From Paracrocinitomix sp040880585 (GTDB taxonomy: Bacteria > Bacteroidota > Bacteroidia > Flavobacteriales_D > Crocinitomicaceae), in assembly GCA_040880585.1 (NCBI GenBank), contig JBBDID010000058.1, positions 1-11,894 of the forward strand: 11,894 nucleotides of DNA, given 5' to 3'. Under the pieces are notes generated by a model. It saw only the letters and a program-made list of their open reading frames with translations, was not told where the DNA came from and did not search any database. Position 1 is the stretch's first letter, and the number at the start of each line of letters is the position of its first letter. A program made the translations under genes and the position numbers. This document shows, one piece after another, positions 8,701 through 11,894 of the stretch.

Positions 8701-10446
8701 TTGAATCGAACCTCCCTCTATATTATCCTCATGTTCTTTTTGCCCTTCACTGTAACTGGGCAAAATCTGGAAAAGGTCGGCAAAAAAGAGGCCTTAAAAG
8801 TGAGTGGTGGCTTGACTTTTAATACGATTACCTATCTACAATCCGGATTATTTTCCGCAAGAAGAGAACCTTTTACCTGGTTTGCTTCCGGAAATTTAAA
8901 CCTATCTATTCTGGATGTTGCTTTGCCTTTCACCTATACTTACTCCAACCAGGGAGGAAAATTCACCCAACCCTTCAACCGCAGTGCGCTACATCCGCAA
9001 TGGAAATGGATCAATTCGCATATTGGTTTGGTGAGTATGAATTTTTCACCTTATACCCTGACGGGGCACCTGTTTTTGGGAAGCGGTGTAGAGCTCACGC
9101 CGGGCAAATGGAAAATTAAAGCTATGGGTGGACGTTTGGTGAAGCCCGTTGAATATGATGCTACCGAAGATAATTTGAATGACATTGCGTACCGCAGGTG
9201 GGGTTACGGCCTGAGTGTAGGTTATGAAGACAAAGGTTACGGTGGTGAACTCATTATCTTTAAAGCCAATGATGATCCAAATTCACTGGAGTTTATTCCC
9301 TTAAACAGCACGGTTAAACCACAGGATAACCTTGTTGTCAGCCTTAAGGGAAAGGCCAATATTACCAAAGACCTACATGTGGAAGCTGAATATGCCTTTA
9401 GTGCGCTTACCCAAAATGTAAACGACATTACGGATGTATCAGCAAGCAAATCTACTTTTCTGCATGCACTGATCAGAGGAAATAATACGACAGATTATTT
9501 CAATGCTTTTAATTCGTCGATCAGTTATAAGCTCAAATTTATGAGTATTGCCTTTAAGTTTGAACACATTGACCCACAATACAAAACCCTGGGAGGTTAT
9601 TTCTTCAATAACGATTTGCAGAATTATACGCTTGCGCCATCCTTCACGCTTTTTAAAAACAAGCTGAACGTGGCCCTGAATACCGGATTTCAGCGCAATA
9701 ATCTTTCTGAGCTGGAGGCTTCTACTACAAACAGGTGGGTTGGATCTGTTAACACAACTTATGTTCCGTCAAAAAAATGGGTATTCAGTGCTACCTATTC
9801 CAACTTCAGTAATTTCACAAGAAACCGACCTATCAGTGATCCTTTTTATTATCAACCGGCGGATACGCTTAACTTTTACCAGTTGACCCAAAATGCGTCT
9901 GCCATGGTCTCTTACACCCTTGGAGAAGGAGATGTTAAAAATGTGATTCAGCTGCTGTACAATTACCAGGAGGCTACGAACCTTTCAGGGAATATTGCGA
10001 ATGCGGGCGCATTTGGTTTTGGGGTGGAGACCTCTGCTGTTGGCATCCTGACAAAAGTACACATGGGCAATTTAGCTTACACTTCTCAGTTCACGAAAAT
10101 AGAAGCCGGACTGACGATCGCTGCCAATGTCAATCAAACATTTGTGACGGATCAGAACTCCACTTTCTTTGGTCCGACGATAAATTTCAACAAGGCTTTG
10201 GCGGGTAAAAAACTCAATTTGACTGTTGGAAGTACGTATAACCGGCAGTATGCGAATGAAAATTTGACCAGTGATATTCTCAATCACCGCCTGGCATTGA
10301 TTTTTAATCCTAAATTTGATAACGAAAAAATTGGCAAGGTAGGATTGTCGCTCAATACAAATTTAATGCAACGATTTGCAACAGAAGTCGGCGATCCGAA
10401 TGTGCATGAGATGAATGTGTTTTTTAATGTGAATTATAGTTTTTAA
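8701..10446 (+). CDS. Probable outer-membrane beta-barrel protein, TTG start
   Basis: A 581-residue protein with a signal peptide ending at TG before Gln21. The body shows alternating polar and hydrophobic residues in strands of 8-12 residues, separated by short turns and longer charged loops. It contains no Cys. It ends in Phe (FFNVNYSF), as expected of a barrel whose C-terminal strand is read by the BAM machinery. Aromatic residues cluster at strand ends. It lacks the QDPHYSQ-like start and is too long for the PorP/SprF family (about 300-350 residues), so it is not simply SprF. The start is TTG at 8701. The first ATG (8731) would leave only ten residues before the Gln and no positive charge, too short for a signal peptide, and an in-frame TGA at 8686 excludes earlier starts. 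The 4-bp gap after the T9SS cargo gene implies co-transcription and linked translation. The specific function is unknown; a role in exporting or anchoring the cargo is inference. Confidence 0.82.
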   Translation: MNRTSLYIILMFFLPFTVTGQNLEKVGKKEALKVSGGLTFNTITYLQSGLFSARREPFTWFASGNLNLSILDVALPFTYTYSNQGGKFTQPFNRSALHPQWKWINSHIGLVSMNFSPYTLTGHLFLGSGVELTPGKWKIKAMGGRLVKPVEYDATEDNLNDIAYRRWGYGLSVGYEDKGYGGELIIFKANDDPNSLEFIPLNSTVKPQDNLVVSLKGKANITKDLHVEAEYAFSALTQNVNDITDVSASKSTFLHALIRGNNTTDYFNAFNSSISYKLKFMSIAFKFEHIDPQYKTLGGYFFNNDLQNYTLAPSFTLFKNKLNVALNTGFQRNNLSELEASTTNRWVGSVNTTYVPSKKWVFSATYSNFSNFTRNRPISDPFYYQPADTLNFYQLTQNASAMVSYTLGEGDVKNVIQLLYNYQEATNLSGNIANAGAFGFGVETSAVGILTKVHMGNLAYTSQFTKIEAGLTIAANVNQTFVTDQNSTFFGPTINFNKALAGKKLNLTVGSTYNRQYANENLTSDILNHRLALIFNPKFDNEKIGKVGLSLNTNLMQRFATEVGDPNVHEMNVFFNVNYSF

Positions 10447-10504
10447 AGGAGGGATAAAAAACAAAATTAATTTAACCACAGAGAACACGAAGACGCCGCA
10501 GTGA

Positions 10505-10525
10505 GCGTCAGCCGAACTGAGACGC
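10505..10525. repeat. Hairpin inserted in left arm of the repeat element
   Basis: GCGTCAG (10505-10511) pairs with CTGAGACGC (10517-10525) with a 2-nt bulge and a CCGAA loop. The same GCGTC can pair instead with GACGC at 10492-10496, so two mutually exclusive stems are possible. The flanking GACGC copies suggest the segment was inserted with a short duplication. Confidence 0.5.
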
Positions 10526-10630
10526 AAAGAGCACAAAGAAATTAAAAGATATGAGAGAAACACAATATTAAAAATGTAACACTGGGGTTGTAGAAAAAAA
10601 TCTCTGCGATCTCTGCGCCTGCTTTGCGAA

Positions 10631-10645
10631 GCTGATGCAATCAGC
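10631..10645. repeat. Perfect hairpin inserted in right arm of the repeat element
   Basis: GCTGAT, loop GCA, then ATCAGC form a perfect 6-bp stem. It splits what would otherwise be a continuous GCGCCTTTGCGG arm; a CTTTGCG copy lies on each side (10622-10628 and 10646-10652), as if the insertion duplicated its target. No T-run follows, so it is not a terminator. Confidence 0.6.
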
Positions 10646-10666
10646 CTTTGCGGTTAAAAAAATGAA

Positions 10667-11894
10667 ATGAAACGAGTACTGAAATACGGATTGATATGCC
10701 TGTTGTTTTTAACAACTGTGATCTCTCGCGCGCAAAACTATCCGGTTCAGACTTTTGTCACCATCACACCGCCGTACTCTTCTTATTTACCTGATTATGC
10801 TGATCCGTTCAATAATCAGATGAAAATTTTACTGACCCTGACGGATTTTTCAGTATCAACTTACGAGGTAAAACTGAGGCTAAGCATTCAGGGACAAGGT
10901 TATACAATAAAAACTGTGCAAGATTTGGCTGCATTACCGACGATTCAGTTATCTGCCGGCGTGCCGACAGAGGTCTCCGGAACTCTTTTAGCCCCCTATC
11001 TGTCCAGCGATAATTTGATTTTTCAGGGAATGGACAAGGCACAGTATGTCACTTCACAAATGCTCCCTGAAGGTCCTGCCACTGTTTGCGTAGAGGTCAT
11101 CAACGCAGGAAACGCCAACCAGGCCGTTCTGAGCAATCCCGCTTGCGGACAATATTGGTTTGCCTTGTATAATCCTCCTTTGCTGAATACACCAATTTGC
11201 GGAACTGAAATTATGCCGCTCGATCCTCCTCAGATCATGTTCTCCTGGTCGCCTTTGCACATGTCGTCCCCTACAAATGGAGCAACGCAATATGAATTTT
11301 ACCTCTACCAGATGTTGCCGGATGGTCAGGATCCTAATCAGTATGTGCAATCCACGACGCCCTATTTCGTATCCAGCCCTACAACAAATACTTTTTTCAA
11401 CTTTGGCCCTGTTGAAAGCGGACAGGCTCCGCTAAATGTTGGCACTACTTATATCTGGCGTGTTAAAGCAACCGACGCTACGGGCAGAAGTCTCTTTATC
11501 AATGACGGGTATTCCCAGGTTTGTACTTTCAAGTATGGCAACGCAGCCAGCAGTCTTCTGGATGGCGTTACCCTACAGTTAGAATCAACCGGTAGCGGTC
11601 AAAATGTTGGAGCGGCATGGTGGAATGGTTCGGCCATGTTTGAAGAGTACGTGCTAGAGGTGAGAAAGACCGGAAATCCGGAATTCAACTGGCATCCCCT
11701 CAATACTTCAGATGTAGAAGAGAAAATGTACATGCTGGAGCCGGAAACCGAGTATGAATGCCGGGTGAAAGGCCTTGCGGGCGGAGCTGAAACCGACTGG
11801 AGCAACACTTCGGTATTTACCACCCAGGCAGAGCGCAACTACGAATGCGGTTCCACTGCTCTACCGGGCAAAGCATCTAACATAAAGCCTCTTG
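10667..11894 (+). CDS. Large secreted FN3/TANFOR-like surface protein (N-terminal part)
   Basis: An open frame of 409 codons that runs off the right edge with no stop. The signal peptide is residues 1-22 (MKRVLKYGLICLLFLTTVIS, then RA) before Gln23. Residues about 24-160 form a beta-rich leading domain with stretches PPYSSYLPDYADPF, VKLRLSIQGQGYTI, LPEGPATVCVEV and SNPACGQYWFALYNPP. From memory this resembles the N-termini of very large TANFOR- or FN3-annotated Bacteroidota proteins; a search would decide. Two FN3-like modules follow: about 165-290 (FSWSPLH, then YIWRVKATDATGRS and C286), and about 294-383 (GAAWWNGSAMFEEYVLEVR, then YECRVKGLAGG). A further module begins near C394. The full protein may be much longer. 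The ATG at 10667 gives a well-formed signal peptide; no Bacteroidota-type promoter is visible in the 220 bp upstream, which are mostly repeat element. Confidence 0.85.
   Translation, partial: MKRVLKYGLICLLFLTTVISRAQNYPVQTFVTITPPYSSYLPDYADPFNNQMKILLTLTDFSVSTYEVKLRLSIQGQGYTIKTVQDLAALPTIQLSAGVPTEVSGTLLAPYLSSDNLIFQGMDKAQYVTSQMLPEGPATVCVEVINAGNANQAVLSNPACGQYWFALYNPPLLNTPICGTEIMPLDPPQIMFSWSPLHMSSPTNGATQYEFYLYQMLPDGQDPNQYVQSTTPYFVSSPTTNTFFNFGPVESGQAPLNVGTTYIWRVKATDATGRSLFINDGYSQVCTFKYGNAASSLLDGVTLQLESTGSGQNVGAAWWNGSAMFEEYVLEVRKTGNPEFNWHPLNTSDVEEKMYMLEPETEYECRVKGLAGGAETDWSNTSVFTTQAERNYECGSTALPGKASNIKPL

Larger units (their letters stand above)
10471..10658. repeat. 188-bp imperfect inverted-repeat element (non-coding)
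   Basis: The ends are exact inverted copies, TTTAACC (10471-10477) and GGTTAAA (10652-10658). The left arm reads onward as CACAGAGAACACGAAGACG...GCAAAGAGCACAAAG and the right arm contains TCTCTGCGATCTCTGCG...CCTTTGCGG. This belongs to the CACAGAG/CTCTGCG type of intergenic repeat that I recall from many environmental bacterial genomes. Each arm is interrupted by a small inserted hairpin: left about 10497-10520, flanked by GACGC on both sides; right GCTGAT-GCA-ATCAGC at 10631-10645. There is no open frame and no transposase. It fills most of the 220-bp gap between the barrel gene and the next gene, ending 8 bp before the next start codon. Confidence 0.75.

Noticed and set aside
8701..10446. 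Assignment of the barrel as PorP/SprF
   Set aside because: It is much longer than that family and lacks the conserved N-terminal motif after the signal peptide. Only the gene arrangement is similar.
10445..10453. AAAGGAGGG directly after the barrel stop codon, resembling a strong Shine-Dalgarno sequence
   Set aside because: No start codon with an open frame follows at usable distance, and the surrounding genes show no Shine-Dalgarno use. Probably chance.
10072..10563. Short leftward open frames across the barrel gene end and repeat element
   Set aside because: They lie opposite a well-supported gene or in repeat DNA, and their products are low-complexity or Cys-rich with no domain signature.
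10471..10658. CRISPR array or insertion sequence
   Set aside because: There is no regular repeat-spacer pattern and no transposase frame. The structure is an inverted repeat with nested hairpins.
10809..11838. Leftward open frames of 77, 98 and 79 codons at the right end
   Set aside because: The rightward strand has a continuous 409-codon frame with a signal peptide and FN3 modules. The leftward frames are its antisense shadows.

Overview
The window looks like a chromosomal segment from a moderately AT-rich member of the Bacteroidota. Four things support this. One protein ends in a type A C-terminal sorting domain of the type IX secretion system (T9SS). All five signal peptides place a Gln directly after the predicted cleavage point, a known Bacteroidota preference. 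A promoter matches the Bacteroidota form (TTG, 19 bp, TAnnTTTG). The reading frames show no dependence on Shine-Dalgarno sequences. I cannot place it below phylum.

Layout: the left edge (1-196) holds a rho-independent terminator for a rightward gene outside the window, then a GC-rich palindromic repeat. Two leftward genes follow, transcribed from about 5.14 kb. The first is a 993-residue exported protein of no named family (5142-2161). The second is a 655-residue secreted protein of fibronectin type III-like domains (2164-197), joined to it by an ATGA stop/start overlap. Back-to-back with them, with start codons only 11 bp apart, runs a rightward pair. Its first gene encodes a 1180-residue T9SS cargo (5154-8696) with a propeller-like N-terminus, an array of Ig/PKD/SprB-like modules and a C-terminal sorting domain. 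Four bases later comes a 581-residue probable outer-membrane beta-barrel (8701-10446). A 188-bp inverted-repeat element (10471-10658) separates these from a fifth exported gene, which starts at 10667 and runs off the right edge (409 codons seen). It carries fibronectin-III-like domains and resembles the N-termini of the very large TANFOR/FN3-type surface proteins of Bacteroidota.

All five genes encode exported proteins and none looks enzymatic. The simplest reading is a cell-envelope or surface-structure module: a secreted repeat adhesin with a co-translated barrel, plus two large beta-rich proteins and an FN3 protein. The divergent operons are probably co-regulated, because the candidate promoters lie inside each other's first codons. 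That the genes form one functional system is inference from gene order and shared export. I see no RNA genes, CRISPR, transposase, defence or metabolic genes. No stretch above 300 bp lacks a gene.
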